DNA of 64,000 bases, from NCBI RefSeq assembly GCF_022201045.2, contig NC_068558.1, forward strand, positions 49,393,501 through 49,457,500. Direction: 5' to 3'. Source of the DNA: Citrus sinensis (lineage: Eukaryota > Streptophyta > Magnoliopsida > Sapindales > Rutaceae). The notes beneath the pieces were generated by a model. The model searched no databases and had not been told where the DNA came from. It worked only from the letters and a program-made list of their open reading frames with translations. The number at the start of each line of letters is the position of its first letter. The stretch's first letter is position 1. Below, piece by piece: positions 50,001-62,566 of this stretch. The position numbers and the translations under genes are program-made.

Positions 50001-53000
50001 AGAAAATGACGGGCAAATGGTGCTGCCTGACAAGATAATGGTAGTATGCAATGACGTCGAAGGAGCATATTTTCCAAAACTTCATTTGTAAGCCTCAGAA
50101 CTTATTAATGTCCTTGATAAGTTTAATAAGACCGTTATTGTTTTTTTCTTTTTGTTAAAAGAATCAAATTGAAAAATTCTGTTAGGGCTGACATTTTCTA
50201 TCCTCCTCCCCATTCTTTCTTTCGGAAAATGTTTGTTCACACTCTTTATTTGGAAATACTTATTAATAGCCACACATACATTGTCAACAAGTTATTTGAT
50301 TATTTGACTTGGTTTTTTCAGTAGGGAATTCTGGTTGCACTACTTTGGTTTATGGCAAAGTTGTTTTGAATAGAATATTCTAAAAAATAGCTGAGCTAAA
50401 CTGATGTTTTGCCCTTTTTCCTTTAGAGTTGTGTGTAGGTGTCGATCATGTGGGCCGAAAAAGCTAACACTTAGTGAATGGGAACGCCACACTGGCTGTA
50501 GAGCAAAAAAATGGAAGTATAGCGTGAAAGTTCTGGGCACTATGCTACCACTGGGGAAATGGGTTCGTATTGATTCTTTCATCTTGTTTTTATAATTCTT
50601 TTTATCTGTATATTAAATTTTTTAGAACTTTTGGTCATTATTGGAGGCTATTGGCTTAATGTATTGATGATTAAAAGAAATCACAGCTATCTACTATCTT
50701 GGTTCTCAGTGATTGTTGCTCATAAATGTAGTTTCCTTCCTTAAAGCCATAGCTTGCTTCATCAGTTTCCCTTCCAACTTTAGTGAATCAGCAAGAAATG
50801 TAATTACCTTATCTATAGTGATTGCTCCTATCAGGGAATATTGGATTATTTTTGTGGACAGAATGTAACCCTGCTCCCCTCTTCCCTTTTCTATGTTTTA
50901 TTTTCTAATTGTAGACATGTGAACAATTGAACATCCGGATAGCCATCTGATCTGTCAATTAACAAAACATTATGGCTATATATGTACATATTAAGTTTTG
51001 ATTCTTAAATGTATGGTTTTTATTAACATCGAAGACAATGCAGATCACTGAATTTAATGCTGATGCTATGGATCCAGTAAAATTAGATGAGAAAAAGCTA
51101 CTTGCTTTTATGAAAGGTAATAGGCACATCCTTGAAATATTTACATGTTGATATTATTATTATTATCATTATTGTTGTTGTTGTTGTTGTTGCTTTTGTT
51201 TTTTTTTTTTTTTTTTTGGGCGGGGGGGGGGGGGGGGGGAGTTGGGGTGGCGGGAGGGTTGATGTGGTGTTCTTAGGGGTTTCAAAAATTTTAACTAGAA
51301 ATTTTTGTGATGTTTCAGTATTGGGAAACTTACATAACAGTTTTTTATTGCTACAGAGAAGTACGAGCCTGTTTCTGTAAAATGGACAACTGAAAGATGT
51401 GCTATCTGTAGATGGGTTGAAGACTGGGACTACAATAAAATTATTATCTGCAATAGGTAGGTCATTATTGGTTGTCTCTTGATACCAGGTAGATTGGGGT
51501 GGTTAAATGATAAACCATTTGCAGGCAAGGGGATTGAAGCTTATATTGTATTCTTTTGGAGATTTTTTTCTTTATTTATTGATTTTTTTCTCAACCTAAA
51601 TGGCATTGTTATTTGTTCAGGTGCCAGATAGCTGTTCACCAAGAATGCTATGGGGTAACTGATGTTCAAGATTTTACCTCATGGGTTTGTAGAGCATGCG
51701 AAATGCCTAATGCTGAGAGGAAATGTTGCCTCTGTCCTGTGAGAGGTATGTCCTCGTAATTGAATGTGGTAATAGTTCTTAACTGTTCTGTTTTTTTTGT
51801 ATATGGCATGCGTAGATAGTGTATTTACACACATGACACATGTAAGTATTACCTGTAGTTGAAATGGAAAGAAAATGGTCAGTGCCATAATTTATAGTTT
51901 CTGCATGGTCTTGTGAAACTTTTTTTTTTTTTTGAAATATGCAAAACAAAACAGTAGTTATGTCGCTTCTTTTAGGACTTCTAAAATATTGGTTGATTCC
52001 AATTTAATTTAGATGATGCTGCAATCGTAGTAGTTATACTTCCATTTATGATTTCTCTTTGCCTATTAGCAAATATAAATGTGATGATGTAGCATTTTGA
52101 TTATGTATTCTGAGCATTAGTATTTAATGCAGTTATGATTTTCTCTGAAAATGTTGGCTCCAATCTCAATGCTTGTCTGTCTCATCATATTTAGAACTGA
52201 TTTTTGATTATGCATACTGAGCAATGTAAGTCAGACTACATGTCTACCTATGTCTGACAAAGGGCTTGTCTTCAATGCCGGCTTGTCTTCAATGCCAGCT
52301 TGTCTTAACATGTTGAAACTGCTTTTTTAGGGGGTGCACTGAAACCAACAGATGTTCAAACTCTTTGGGTTCATGTTACATGCGCTTGGTTCCGGCCTGA
52401 GATTGGTTTCTTGAATCATGAGAAAATGGAACCGGCAACTGGAATTCTTAGAATTCCAACAAATTTGTTTTTAAAGGTATGATGTGGTTATGATGATCAT
52501 CTAATGAGCTTTCTTTCCTCCTACTTCAATCAAGCATCTTTTTAAGGCAGTGCTTAAAGACTGTCCCTGCCATGCTTGGGTTCTATTTCGCATTCATTTA
52601 AAGAAAGTTCTCTTGGCATTGGTTTATTTATTTATTATTATTATTTTCTTTTAGTGTATGGGTGTTGAGTTGACTGCTTGTCTCTGAAATTTTTCTTAAA
52701 TGTATTGACTGCAGAGTTGCATAATCTGTAAGCAAACTCATGGTTCGTGCACTCAGTGTTGCAAGTGTGCCACGTATTTTCATGCAATGTGTGCCTCAAG
52801 AGCAGGATACTGCATGGAAGTAAGTCTTATTGTTCTTTGCTCGTAAACAAATTCATTTTTTGAGAGTTGTAATTTCATGGAATATGTCTACAATGGAAGA
52901 TAGTGATTAAAAATGATTTTTTTTTCTTATTTTTCACACATGATTTTGCTTACAATGGTCAGTGCATTAAGGAAATGAGGGTTGAACGTTGTAAATTATT

Positions 53001-54988
53001 TCATTAATTTTTAATATTGAACTTCAGATACACAGCTTGGAGAGGTATGGCAAACAGATAACAAGGAAGTTGATATACTGTGCTGTCCACAGGTTGGAAA
53101 AATTTACTGTTCATTGGTTTCTTTATTTTTCATATTTTCTGATTTCAATCTGTTCTTCCATTGAAAGACAAAAGAATTGTCCAACTTTATGCACCATATC
53201 TTATGGTTTTTGGTCTTCGTTCCTTCGTATCTTGATTTTTGGTACAGGACCCCAAATCCAGATGCTGTTGTAGCTTTCCACACTCCAACAGGGGTTTTTG
53301 CTGGTAGAAGCTTGCTTCAGAACCAGAGAGGCTGTTTCCGTGGTTCAAGGCTGGTTTCAGCTAAGAGAACAGAGGACTCTGAATCACCATCCCCTGATAC
53401 TAATGACTTCGAACCTCTATCTGCTTCAAGATGTCGTGTTTTCAAACGATCAAAGAATAAGGTGATGAATTTGGGAACCTTATACTTTTTAAAAAAGGAA
53501 TTGTTGAAATTTTAGCCATGCTTTTTTCGAGGTTGCGTTTCTTTTGGTACAAAATGTCATGTCAGATGTGACTTTTGTTTAGTTTGTAGCTGACTTCTTG
53601 TGATCTATCTCTTTTCTTCTTGTTTGCAGAGCATGGAAAGGGAGCCGATATGCCACCGACCAATGGGGCCAAGACATCATTCTTTGGATGCAGTTATTAG
53701 CTTGAACACATATAAAGTGATATTCTTGTCTTTGTTTTATTTTTTTCTCATCGTTTCCTTAGATTGTTTTTGTTTGCTGGTAATATTCCATTTTATACTT
53801 ACATGCTTATTTTGTCTTATGACAGGAAGTTGATAAACCTGAGATTTTCTCTTCATTCAAGGAAAGACTTTACCACTTACAGGTACACCATCATTTTTAA
53901 TGTGAAATGACTGATGCCTACAGGCCATCATCTCAATTTTTTTTTTGTTTGGGGGGGGGGGGGGGGGGGGTTGTTTTCCTCAGAGAACTGAAAAGCATCG
54001 GGTTTGTTTCGGGAAATCTGGCATACATGGATGGGGCCTCTTCGCTCGTAGACATATTCAAGAAGGAGAAATGGTACTAAATTAAGATTTTACAATTATC
54101 CATTTTCAAACTTGTGGGTTTAAGTATTCAACTTGTCTGGAATTTTTTTGATACCTCGAATAAGACAATCAGTGTCTGGTTTCCTCATTAGTGATGTGAT
54201 AGTTATAGAAGGCATTTATATCTCCAGGTTGTTGAGTATCGTGGTGAGCAGGTAACTCAAAGCATTGCTGATCTAAGGGAGAAACAATATCGTAAAGAAG
54301 GCAAAGATTGCTATGTGAGTTCCTTATTCAGTAATCCATGGCCGTGACCATGGGATTGTTGTGGCAGAGCTTGTATTATTTGATTGCAATTATAACTTAC
54401 TGTTCCTTTCTTGTGTGATGAAGAGTTTGAATTTCTCAATGTGGTGAACTATCTATCCTTTCCTAGGTGTTTAATGGTAATAATTGATTTGTTTGAAACT
54501 TGGGCTTTTGGGACTTTTGAAAAGTCTGTCAATAGTATAAATATGATGTGAAAATTGTAGATGAGAGAAATTGATAGGCATCTTCCTAAAAGAAAAGGTT
54601 CAATGTAGGGCAATGGAGATAATGGAGTTCACAGCATTCACCTGTCTGGCAAGCAGGTGCCAACATGGTATATTTGTTGAGGACTTTTCCTGCTTTGGTT
54701 TCTGTGGGCTTTGTGAAAATGGCTACCTCCTTTTCATCCACCTTGCTTCAACCCCCACTTGATTTAGGGCAGAACAACTTTTTATTATTGCTGCTATATG
54801 CTTTGTTTTAATATTTATTGGATTATTTAATCTTTAAATTAATGGTTCCTGCAGCTATTCAAGATCAGTGAGGAAGTGGTAATTGATGCCACAAATAAGG
54901 GGAATATAGCTCGCTTAATCAACCATTCAGTAAGTTCTTGTTACAAAAGTTAATAACAAAATCTTCAAGATTCTCTTTGGGGTGTTTG

Positions 54989-55021
<33 letters not shown>

Positions 55022-55926
55022 GAAGCTCTACCCTAACTTGTAATTTCCTCATTCTTTTGCCTGATCAATTAGTCTGAGTTTGGATTTGGTTGGCTTGGGT
55101 TAGGTTAGTGAAATTTGTGTTGACCGTACACAGATTCTGTCAATTAATACTTATATCGGTGCATGTGGTTGTGCAAAGGCATTGTATACCCTGCTTTTCT
55201 TGGTTCTGCTCTCCTGGTATCTGAAGTTCTCAGACCCTGGTTACTTGCATTGCACCATTTGAGCCTACGACAAAATAACGCCAAAAAAGGAAAAAAAATG
55301 CATTATTTTAAGGAAAGTGATTATAAGGAGACAACAATTTTGATTTGGTCTGGATCTTTCAGGTTCTAATGATTAGTGTTGCTTTTAGAACCTGAGCTTC
55401 ACGCCTGTTTCCACCCATTGGTCTTGTTGTAGTCACCAAAAGTTGCTTCTATTTTGTGCTTAAGTCAGTAATTGTTGTTGCAACTGTTTTATGAACCAAA
55501 AATTACTTCTGTTTCATTAATTGTTGTTGCAACTGTTATATGAAATTCGACCTTGATTCTTAGTTCATACATTTATTTGGCCCTATGTGGTAGCATTTTT
55601 AAAATGATGTTAAAAATTTATTCCTTCTGTTGCAGTGCATGCCTAACTGCTATGCAAGGATCATGAGTGTGGGAGATTGCGAGAGCCGGATAGTTCTTAT
55701 TGCTAAGACCAATGTGTCAGCTGGTGATGAATTAACGTATGATCTTCCCCACCACTACCCCCCCAACAAACAATATAAATTTTGGTTTCTTGGTTGAGGA
55801 ATAAATTATTGTGCTTTTATTTATTTATTTTACAGGTATGATTACTTATTTGATCCGGATGAGCATGACGAATTGAAAGTCCCTTGCCTATGTAAAGCTC
55901 CTAACTGTCGGATGTTTATGAACTAG
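47025..55926 (+). CDS. ATX3: Trithorax-type histone H3K4 methyltransferase (ATX3-like)
   Basis: Twenty-three exons: 47025-47885, 47986-48041, 48124-48319, 49218-49337, 49459-49527, 49626-49694, 49793-49884, 49995-50087, 50427-50562, 51044-51116, 51357-51456, 51621-51745, 52331-52476, 52715-52819, 53028-53092, 53248-53461, 53630-53716, 53826-53882, 53984-54073, 54228-54314, 54855-54929, 55636-55736, 55836-55926. They give 1035 codons plus TAG, all phases consistent. A basic N-terminus leads to PWWP (from about 228, [20 protein letters not shown]), a PHD ([13 protein letters not shown]), PHD2 ([14 protein letters not shown]) with extended PHD ([11 protein letters not shown]), SET from about 890 ([23 protein letters not shown]) and post-[11 protein letters not shown]. 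No FYRN/FYRC block, so the ATX3/4/5 group; adjacency to RMF points to ATX3. Nuclear chromatin enzyme. Exons 1-11 lie in the palindrome; 12-23 are single-copy. Confidence 0.93.
51202..51258. repeat. T-run/G-run in ATX3 intron 10
   Basis: About 17 T, GGGC, about 18 G, then GTTGGGGTGGCGGGAGGG-like sequence. Mirror counterpart of the left-arm tract, with different interruptions. Confidence 0.85.
52263..52306. repeat. Short 17-bp tandem repeat in ATX3 intron 12
   Basis: GGCTTGTCTTCAATGCC occurs twice and a third partial copy begins AGCTTGTCTT. Confidence 0.85.
53951..53970. repeat. Poly-G run (20 G) near an ATX3 3' splice site
   Basis: G20 lies 10 bases before the TTGTTTTCCTCAG-type acceptor of exon 19 (AG ends at 53983), where a pyrimidine-rich tract is usual. 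Confidence 0.9.
54989..55021. repeat. (CT)n(AT)n microsatellite in ATX3 intron 21
   Basis: Simple dinucleotide repeats following TTTGTC. Confidence 0.9.
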
Positions 55927-57157
55927 GTTCTATCTTTCTGCTAAGAGTAACCACCTTATCTTCATTTTTGTGAATCTCACATTGCCAGTCTAGCTTTGTA
56001 ATTTTCTTTTTCTTCTTGTCTCGAAAATATTTGGTCCATTTTTTTGTAATTCTTTAGATGGCAATAAAAATGTAAATACATCAATCGCCGGCTGGCTGTT
56101 TAGTGGTGGTATTTTTGTAAATTGATGTAGACTTTATAGAATGTTCAGATTCCGATTCGTCTTGTGAATGTTACTTTGTTTTCCCGTTGAAGTGCTCTGC
56201 GAATTGACCATGTTTCAACTTACCAGCACATTTTCCCTTTTTCCTCGGATGAACTGCAAGTTTAATATTTTTATCTTATGGTGGCGAGATTTGTCCCCAT
56301 TTTTTGTCATTTTGTTTAAATAAGGTGAATGAGTAATTGTTAATTAAATTATTATCTGTATTACAATTTAGAAGTTAAATTTTTTATACTGTATAAATCC
56401 ATAAGTTTTATGTTTAACTCTTCTAAACTTTTAAATGGGGGGGGGGGGGGGAATTGGGAGAACTTAATATTGCATTCCATTGATGGAGATGGAAGATATG
56501 CAATGATAAGAATCTGAAAAAGAAAAAAAATATTTAATATTGCTTTGACGGAGGAACAAGAAAAGATAAGAGAATTTGAAAAGGAAAAAATTCCTACCTA
56601 AAAAAAAAAAATTATAAATATTAAATTGACAGGTACTTTTAGTATTGATTAGATCTAGTTGCAAAATATGTTCATTTTCAATTATCGGGGTGGGTTAATA
56701 ATCAACAAGGGTGGTTTTATAGGAAAAAAAGGGGGCCATCCTAATCTTATGCTTCTATACTCCATTTTGTTGAGATTTTCACATGGCCTGGCAGAGCGCC
56801 AATCTCCTGGTAATGGTGGAACCGAAACCACATACGTCAATTTTCACCACGAGATTCGTAGCCTTGCGGCAGTAATGGCTAAAATTCAACAAACCGTGAT
56901 GAAGCAATTCTTATTCTTAATGGTGTTAGTTATCTTAGCAAACCCCAAAAAATGGGTGAAAAAAAGGAATCAAAGGAAAATTGATAATATAGGTGGGCGG
57001 TAAATTGTCTTAATCAGGACTTTAGGTGGACGTGTAGTAATATTATTGGGATATCCTTGAGGCATGCCAGGCCCGGCCCATCACGAGAACCGGAATTCCG
57101 ATCCATGATGAACTACTTGAATTTAACTTTCTTTTTAAATCTTGCATTTGGCGCGCC
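55927..57157. other. Spacer between ATX3 and the RMF-like gene
   Basis: ATX3 3' UTR region followed by AT-rich DNA with a G15 run at 56437-56451. A 114-codon plus-strand frame (56659-57003) has no recognisable domain. The last 50 bases are the RMF-like promoter. Confidence 0.4.
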
Positions 57158-57166
57158 TATATAAAG
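57158..57166 (+). promoter_or_regulatory. TATA box of the RMF-like gene
   Basis: TATATAAAG preceded by GGCGCGCC, 56 bases before the chosen ATG at 57222. This fits a transcription start near 57190. Confidence 0.65.
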
Positions 57167-57221
57167 CGGAAGACTGAGAGTTGAAGTCATTTTGAAATTT
57201 CTCAGAGAGAGAAACAGAGAA

Positions 57222-60200
57222 ATGAGGAAGAGATTGAAAAGAAACAAGGGACTTTGCGTTTGCAGCTCTCCTTGCTGCCCTTACCATGCTTCTTTATCCC
57301 TCTTCAGCTGGTACTTTCTCTCTATAGACTCTCCTTCAACAATGAACTTTGAATTCGAGCCATATCTCCACTTCATTCCAAATTCTTACTCTCATATTCG
57401 TATACTTTACGCTTGCATATTTAATCAATTTTAGTGAAATTTAAATCAATTCATGTTTTTCGAATTTTGATTTAAAATTCTGAGCTCTTGTTTTGTTTCA
57501 TTCAATTTAACTGAATACGAGCTTTTAAGGTACTCTGGAATCTGAATTTCGAAGACAATAACCGTTTCATCATATTTGATCTCCGAATCTGGGATGATAT
57601 GATCTTCAATTATCAGATTATTTGAAATTTTCTCAAGCTTGAGATCTGTTTGTTTTCAAAATCTATTTGACGAAGTTGTTTGTAGAAGAAGGTTGTTCGG
57701 TTGTTTACCAGTTGGTATGAGATGTTTTTAGGAAAAAATTTGATGTTCTACTTTGAGAAAGCAATTTATCGTTTCCAAACATTATTCCCAACCTCTATAA
57801 ACAGATCGGTTGAGAATCGTTTATTCTTATTCTTCTGTTTCAAAACAGTTTTCCATTTTGATTCTTGACAACTGTTTGGTAGCTGCGAAAATAATGTGTT
57901 TAGAAATTTAACAAGATATTGAATCTCATGTTCTCTGTTGTTCCAGTTTACTGACTAAGCAAAAAATAACCTCGTCTGAGAATTAGAAGATTCTGTTATC
58001 TCATATTTGAATGAACTCTTTTAAGTTTTGAGGCCACAATTTCTTCAATTTTCCTCTGTTTTCTCTTTAGCCAAACAGAATAATCATGAGAATTTAGTTT
58101 TGAAATTAACTCGTGAATTTTATGTTTTCGAAATTGGAGTGCTAAAACTGGCCATTCTCTTGAGCTTTTTGCTAGCCTGCCAAATTAATCTTCAAAGCAC
58201 AGATCTGCGTTAAATTTGAAATGAGTCAAATTGTTAAATCAGTTTTGCAGTTGATGTTATTTACTCGGTTTAGCTATTATTATTTTTTTAAAAAAAGATA
58301 GTATTAAATAAATTTTTTTTGGGCTAAAAAAAGGTATGACGTGGACATATGGACATACATAGCGAGGTTTTTGGACGGAAAATCTCTGGTGAAGCTGGCG
58401 TTGACGAGCAAATGGTTCCACGACGTTATTATGCATGACTGCGTTTGGAAGTTCGCGTGCCTGCGTGATCTTCAGGTCCCCGATCCACGCCACGTGTCCT
58501 TTAACTGGACCAAGATCTACGCTACGGCTTTTGGTATAGACGAAATCCCTTTGGTTTTGCCTTTTTAATATGCCTTTTTTAATACTGTCACTATCATCAT
58601 CACAGTCTTATCGCTATAATTCATTATTGCAGATGGGAGTCATTCTTACTTGTTTCGTCAGCCGGACAAACATCTTGGTAGTTCTTTCTTTCAGCATTTT
58701 CTGTTTAAAGAATTATAGTTGTATAATTAAAACTAGAAAGGATTCAATAAATAAAGCTCAAAGTTTGTAACCATTTTCAGTTTTTCACCCTTGGATTACC
58801 CTTATCAGATATATGGAAGAAACTTGATAGCATCCTGGTTGGTACAATGAAGTGAACAGGAACTTATGATTTTATATTGGGCTTTAACTGTTAACTGCGT
58901 TAGATAGATTATATCATGATTAAGATGATCTCATTTGGGTTTCTAAGTGGCAATTAAGAGTAATGGCAAACTAATTGCCCATCAGTTCAAATTTCCTCTC
59001 AACCTGCCATGCCTACTTATATTGTTAGTCCACGAACGCATTTCATGCCTATAGGTTTAGTAAGTATATGAGTAGCTTGCCTTTTTATGCAAAATATTTG
59101 TTGTACCAACAATAATAAATGTGGAAGCTCATGCTTCAGTGCATCTGCCGGCTAATGAAATTTCTTCACTGTGTTTCGTCTTTTTACCGAACGAATCAGA
59201 TTGGATGCGAATTGGTGCATTTCTATTCGATTCACAAGAAGCACTCCTGACGGACAAGCTGGACTTGCCCGTTAGAATCATAAAAGAAAAAACTATTGAG
59301 AAGATGCTGAAGGCCTGTGGATCCTGCTTGTTGAAAAACATTAAAACTGGGATATGGATAGCTGGTACTGTAAAATCGATTGAAGTATCCTGCTGTTACT
59401 TTTAAATTGCGTTCATATTTGGAATGTCATAGTCATTAGCCCAACTAATCGTGCACGTCAATGTGGTTGATTCTTTCAGATTTGCAGCTAGTTCGATGCC
59501 CTGCTTGTAACCTTGATACATGTGAAGGTGAGATTAAATGCCTAATTGCTCATAAAAGCAGGGCATGGATTTTTTTTTTGGTTGTTAGATTAATTTGTTA
59601 GATAAGATGTGTGGTTAGGGTTGTGATCACTAGATATGTAACACTGCTTTGGTAATAAGCCTAGTGCTGGACCGTAGGTCCAGATCACAGAATGTGAGAT
59701 TACTTTTAAAATATAGTGCAATATACTTCATGTGGTAGAACCCTGTCACTGAGGATTAGAAATCCATGAGGACCATGACCTTCAAGATTCTTCAACTAAC
59801 AATTTGTGATGTGCTCTCTTTCTTGGATATTTGTAGCAGGCGATTATTGAAAGAGATACCGAGAAATTTTTTTTTTCATTTAATTTGTTTCATTATTTAG
59901 TAAAAAGGCATACCACGAGTTGTGAAGCAAGAAAACTCGCATTTTTCCGTGTAGGAACAATGCAGATGCTAGAAGCCAGGCATATAGAGCTGTTCTTGAG
60001 TGAGGGTTTCCTGAATAGAAGCTGGGAGTATGAGCTTATTGGATCTCATAAAATTGAAAAGGATGTACGGGCAGCTTCCGCAGGAATTTTTGATGTGGAT
60101 CACTTCAAGGACTGTCAATCAGCAGGTAAATCTTCATTTTGTACACTAAACTCATCTAACTCACCGTGTTCAGTCCATATCACCAAGAAAGATTCACAAT

Positions 60201-61266
60201 ATGCTCATTAGTCATAACAAGACAAACCCGCAAAAATAAAGTCTGCTTCAGCCACTGGATAGGAACGTTGTCTCTAAAGTTTTCATGTGAAAGGTGTAAT
60301 AATATTTTCCACAGCATCAAGGAGCATAAGTTAGGTGAAACTGAAAACTATTTGGTAGAATGCCTGATCAAAGATGATCTAAGAATGCAAATGAGGTACT
60401 TTGGGTTTAGAATATCTTTTCACTGACATATTCTCAAATAGCCGATATGGCTACCCTAAGATTTCAAGCTTTCCTTTATCAACAATGTCAATCCAATTGA
60501 ATGAAAGATTAATGCTGTTAAAGAACTTTCGTTTGATAAGAACCTAACATTTAGCTTTAACTTGCTCTTGAATCGCTGAAACACTTGGGACTTTGTTGAC
60601 ATAAAATTGAGGAAACCATGAGGTGCATGGCCATATGAATTATGAAAATGTGTTTTACATTGTGTACAGTAACAGAACTTTATCAGAAAGATCATAACCG
60701 AATTTTCCAACGGATGACAACTAGAATCTATTGGGCTGGTTACTCCGGGATATGGATCGGGATAGAGCTTATGACCGAGAAAGGATTATTTCTGATATTG
60801 AAGGTGGAATGAATATAATTCAGTTTTGAAATATTTGGCAGGGGTGTTCGATCTCAAGAGATGGGCCGGCAAACCAAACGAGATGCTACCAAAAGCCATA
60901 ATTGCTTTTCATGCAGTTGCTATCAACACCAATTTACAAAAGAACGAAGGTACATGTTTACAATGTGTGAAGATCCATAAAAATTTGTTTGAATGTTCTC
61001 AGCTCTTCACTTCCGCCTCCCCATTGTTACTAGTGGTCTATTTTTCAGATAGGCCTGCTGACTTCTTCTTCTTCTTTTTTGGGCCTATTGCCAGTACATT
61101 CTTTGATTGCCGTTCATATAACATGATTGAACTATACAAACTACATTTTTTCAATTATTTTCTTTTTGACTTTCTGGGAGTAGGAATTCTTGTCAAGTAC
61201 CACACCATGAAAGCTGGGCCCGAAGGCGATATTGTATCGATCCGAATCTCACAGCAGCTTTTGTAA
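57222..61266 (+). CDS. RMF: F-box protein, RMF-like (At3g61730 type)
   Basis: Eight exons: 57222-57310, 58334-58533, 58633-58677, 59200-59364, 59480-59527, 59955-60125, 60842-60949, 61184-61266. They give 302 codons plus TAA, all phases consistent. A short basic N-terminus with paired Cys (CVCSSPCCPYH) leads into an F-box (about residues 31-75, DIWTYIARFLDGKSLVKLAL and KWFHDVI). The remainder has the features of the RMF group: CPACNLDTCEGTMQMLEARH, GIFDVDHFKDC, FDLKRWAGKPNEM and a C-terminal LVKYHTMK. F-box proteins act as substrate adaptors of SCF ubiquitin ligases; RMF (REDUCED MALE FERTILITY) acts in tapetum and male fertility in Arabidopsis. Adjacency to ATX3 supports the name. Intron 1 is about 1 kb. 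Confidence 0.8.
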
Positions 61267-61893
61267 TTCTGCTTAATTCTCACATATATATTAGCAAATA
61301 TCAGATAATTCTAACTTCGGGACAATTGGTATGCCTAACTCAAAGTTCAGAGGGGATCATTCTTCAGCAATCATTCCGATCTTACCCCTCATTGTAGAAA
61401 TTATTACAAGATACTGGACAAGTCTTATCTACGATTCAAGATTTATAGCCACTAGTTAATGTCTGTAATCGTGAAGTTCAGTTTTGCTGTAGAGTTTTTC
61501 AGGTAGTTATGCTTCTTAAAATGAAGGAGCCATAAGTTCATTTCTTAATTTCTTTTCGTTTGCCTTCAAAATTAGCATAGGCTGATGAATATAGAAGTGG
61601 TTTCAGTTTTCACTTTTTAAAACATTAAAGGATTTCTATTGTCAAACTATACGTCGGCATGCCGTACTACAAATTGTATGCATAGACTTTTCCCCTTGTA
61701 CTTGCCTTGAACTTATTGCCTATGGGCAAATTTACAAAGAAGTTGCTGTCATAGAAAGCTAGAGCAAATAAAATAGTCTTTGACTTCAGGTTTGTTTTTT
61801 AGTTTAATCAACGAAGTCCCGAAACCAAACATCTTTAATTATCCACTAGTCCTGCTCGTCTCTGGAATTAGTCCTTCATCATTCATCATCAAT
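61267..61893. other. Spacer between the RMF-like and ATL-like genes
   Basis: RMF-like 3' UTR and the short promoter of the next gene. No further feature found. Confidence 0.4.
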
Positions 61894-62566
61894 ATGTGTA
61901 TCATACAAGTTTTCTTCTTTCTCTTCTTCCTTTTTTCCTTTATACATTCAGAATCTTGCCAAGTTCATTTTTGTGCCGATAATATCCCCGTACGATTCCC
62001 CTTCCAACTTCACGGCAAGCAGCCCGAAAACTGTAGCTATCCTGGTTTCAATCTTACTTGCACTAGCCAAGGCATAACAGTGCTCAAGCTTCCTAATTCT
62101 GGAGAATTTTTTGTCCGCAACATCAATTACATCACTCAACAAATATACCTCTACGACCCCGAAGACTGCCTTCCCAAACGGCTCCAAAGCTTCAATCTCT
62201 CCGGCTCTCCTTTCGTTGCTACTTTTGTTTCTCACAACTACACTTTCCTCAGCTGCCCAGCTCAGGTCATAAAGTCCCGCTTCACCACCATCGATTGCCT
62301 CAGCAATTCAACAACTTCAGTTTTAGCAACTTCTTCCGTGAGTTTTGTGAATTCAATGATATCTTCATGCCAGATAATTTCAACATTGACAGTTCCAATT
62401 TCGAGGCCGGTTCACTATGACGAAGGATTCATAATTGACCTTAATAGTGACCTTCCGTTAACATGGAGTTTGCCTGATTGCATTGATTGCGAAGCAAGAG
62501 GTCAAATTTGCGGGTTTAAGAGCAGAAATAGTCAAGAAATTGGTTGTTTCAACAATTCTAAACCAG
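61894..62566 (+). CDS. ATL21/22-like protein with GUB_WAK extracellular domain, first exon only
   Basis: The chosen start (61894) gives a signal peptide MCIIQVFFFLFFLFSFIHS; an upstream in-frame ATG at 61780 would bury it. The mature part has the GUB_WAK-type Cys pattern (CQVHFCADNIPVRFPFQL, CSYPGFNLTC), then a second Cys-rich part (CQIISTLTVPIS, LPDCIDCEARGQICGF) and ends ..GCFNNSKPG at a GT donor (62567). Putative RING-H2 proteins ATL20-22 show just this order, followed by a transmembrane helix and RING-H2; LRK10L-type receptor kinases are the alternative. Neither a membrane segment nor RING or kinase coding was seen in the remaining 1.4 kb, so the gene either continues beyond the window or is truncated. 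Confidence 0.75.

Larger units (their letters stand above)
45069..51493. repeat. Right arm of the 12.9-kb palindrome
   Basis: Reverse complement of 38630-45045. It contains half of the minisatellite, the upstream region and exons 1-11 of ATX3. Visible differences from the left arm cluster between about 50335 and the outer end: two 1-bp indels, at least two substitutions (near 50755 and 50937), the G/C tract, and a 3-against-4-base difference at 51472. Confidence 0.97.

Noticed and set aside
47025..55926. ATX1/ATX2 assignment for the methyltransferase
   Set aside because: No FYRN/FYRC block; domain order and RMF adjacency fit the ATX3/4/5 group.
56659..57003. 114-codon frame between ATX3 and the RMF-like gene
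   Set aside because: No domain, signal or family recognised, and no supporting promoter context; likely chance.
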